A stretch of 64,000 bases of DNA from Saccharopolyspora ipomoeae. Its GTDB lineage: Bacteria > Actinomycetota > Actinomycetes > Mycobacteriales > Pseudonocardiaceae. Both the position numbers and the translations under genes were made by a program. The stretch lies in NCBI RefSeq assembly GCF_029952525.1, contig NZ_JASAOF010000014.1, positions 62,001 to 126,000 on the forward strand. Reading direction: 5' to 3'. Every line of letters starts with the position of its first letter. Positions within the stretch are counted from its first letter, which is position 1. The notes under the pieces were generated by a model. It did not search any database. It worked only from the letters and a program-made list of their open reading frames with translations, and was not told the origin of the DNA. Below, piece by piece: positions 62,888-64,000 of this stretch.

Positions 62888-64000
62888 TCAGCCGAGCTTG
62901 GCTCCGGCGTGGAGGGCGACTCCGGAGTTCGGAGCGACGGTGGCGGTGAACTTGCCGTCGTCGCCGACGTCGATCGTCCGGCCGGTGCAGGCACCGTCGG
63001 CGAGCTCACCGGACATCACGTCGCAGTAGCTGCCCGCGGGCAACGAGGTCTGGTAGGTCTGCGACAGCTCGCCGCCCTCGCGGTTGATCACCACGAAGCC
63101 CTTGTCCTCGCGGCCGAAGGCGATCTGCCCGCCGCCGTTGTCCCACCAGTTGCTGAGACCGGTGCCGGCGACGGCGCCGTGGAACCCGGCCATCCCGGCG
63201 ATCACCGGGTGCCGGTGCTCGCACACCCACGCCTGGTCGTCGCAGTTCGCGGGCTTGGTCGTGCCGTCGGTCTCCGCGGGCGGGCCCTGGTCGGAGTTGT
63301 CGAAGGCGTAACCGGAGATGAGCTGCGGCGTGCCGTACGGGTAGGCGAGCTCGAAGGCCACGCCCAGGTCGTAGGCCGCGCCGTCCTTGTAGGTCAGGGT
63401 CGGCGTGCTGCGCTGGGTGTCGTGGTTGTCGATGAACACGACGGCCTGCTCGCTGGGCAGGGTCATCGAACTGCCCAGGTCGGCCAGCTGCGCGAGCGAA
63501 CCGTTCTTGAACGCGTCGCTGACCTTGCCGTGGTAGGCGAACTCGGTGACGTCACCGTTGCCGGTGTACTCCCCCGCCGTCGTGGTGGAGTCGGCGATGA
63601 CCTCCTGGAACACGTAGGGCTTCTGCCCGGTCCCGGGAACGGCGTCGAGACCGCCGAAGATCGCGCCGACGTCCTCCGGAGGCATGTGCTTGACCCCGTC
63701 GACCCGGAAGCCCGACACGCCCAGGCTGATCAGGTCGTTGAGGTAGGCGGTCTCGCGCTGGCGGACGTAGTCGCTCTCGGTCTTGAGGTCGGAGAGACCG
63801 ACGAGCTCGCAGTTGCGGACCTCCCACTTGTCCTCGTAGTTGGCGATGTCGCGGCGGCAGTCGTGGAAGTCCGCGTCCGAGTAGGTGCCCGGGTAGTCGT
63901 ACTTGGTGAACTCCGACCCCGCGCTGCCCGGGTGGTCGCCGTCGGACCCGGCCATGTGGTTGACCACGGCGTCGGCGTAGATCTGCACGCCCGCGTCGTT
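62888..64000 (-). CDS. Secreted alpha-amylase, C-terminal part (runs off window)
   Basis: The visible 371 residues cover most of the GH13 catalytic core and the C-terminal beta domain. Motifs in order are DAVVNHM, GFRVDGVKHM with the nucleophile, FQEVIAD with the acid/base and FIDNHDTQR. The end is TATVAPNSGVALHAGAKLG. The N-terminus with its signal peptide lies beyond the right edge. It probably degrades starch outside the cell and feeds maltodextrins to the ABC importer and alpha-glucosidase at 55.7-61.7 kb. Confidence 0.92.
   Translation of the reverse strand, partial: NDAGVQIYADAVVNHMAGSDGDHPGSAGSEFTKYDYPGTYSDADFHDCRRDIANYEDKWEVRNCELVGLSDLKTESDYVRQRETAYLNDLISLGVSGFRVDGVKHMPPEDVGAIFGGLDAVPGTGQKPYVFQEVIADSTTTAGEYTGNGDVTEFAYHGKVSDAFKNGSLAQLADLGSSMTLPSEQAVVFIDNHDTQRSTPTLTYKDGAAYDLGVAFELAYPYGTPQLISGYAFDNSDQGPPAETDGTTKPANCDDQAWVCEHRHPVIAGMAGFHGAVAGTGLSNWWDNGGGQIAFGREDKGFVVINREGGELSQTYQTSLPAGSYCDVMSGELADGACTGRTIDVGDDGKFTATVAPNSGVALHAGAKLG

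Overview
The window is a very GC-rich actinobacterial chromosome segment. About 60 protein genes are packed on both strands with short gaps, frequent GTG starts and many leaderless starts. Gene content and order point to the Pseudonocardiales, most likely a Saccharopolyspora-like organism; this is an inference from gene families and synteny, not from a marker gene. No rRNA, tRNA, CRISPR array, transposase or prophage gene is seen.

Left part (1-13.2 kb): a HAD phosphatase, then recX-recA with a LexA box, a DUF4383 membrane protein, DUF3046 and a tiny membrane protein. Next come a large Lhr-type helicase, two GNAT acetyltransferases, and a two-gene unit (HEPN protein plus mycothiol-dependent isomerase family protein) preceded by tandem LexA boxes. 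A DUF885 metallopeptidase-like protein follows.

Middle part (13.3-53 kb) follows the order of Mycobacterium tuberculosis Rv2171-Rv2200 with local insertions. It holds an LppM-like lipoprotein, a polyprenyl diphosphate synthase, an Rv2175c-like DNA-binding protein, PknL with PASTA repeats, an MptA/MptB mannosyltransferase, class II DAHP synthase (aroG), Rv2179c-like nuclease and PlsC. It continues with an ArsA-like ATPase, an SRPBCC protein, FadD15, an NlpC/P60 hydrolase, a DEDDh/GIY-YIG nuclease and trpD. The respiratory genes ctaE-qcrC-qcrA-qcrB and ctaC-ctaF form the bc1-aa3 part. Insertions relative to that order are an orphan crtI-like desaturase, and a block from about 23.4 to 28.8 kb (XRE regulator with a zinc-finger partner, F420-type flavin-fold protein, MFS transporter, orphan antitoxin and a phosphofructokinase with pyrophosphate-type residues).

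Right part (53-64 kb): asnB, a secreted M23 peptidase, and an alpha-glucan utilisation locus (alpha-glucosidase, LacI regulator, solute-binding lipoprotein, two permeases, no ATPase). Then come a homocysteine S-methyltransferase and a secreted alpha-amylase that runs off the right edge.

The most unusual feature is the intergenic DNA. Four copies, plus one possible remnant, of a roughly 165-bp element carry a central stem whose arms differ between copies but always stay complementary. Three copies of a second element of about 64-72 bp have a 13-17 bp stem and a conserved loop, again with compensated changes. Other gene ends carry long, nearly perfect palindromes of different sequence. Eleven or more genes appear to be leaderless, with a TANNNT-type -10 box 6-8 bases before the start codon.
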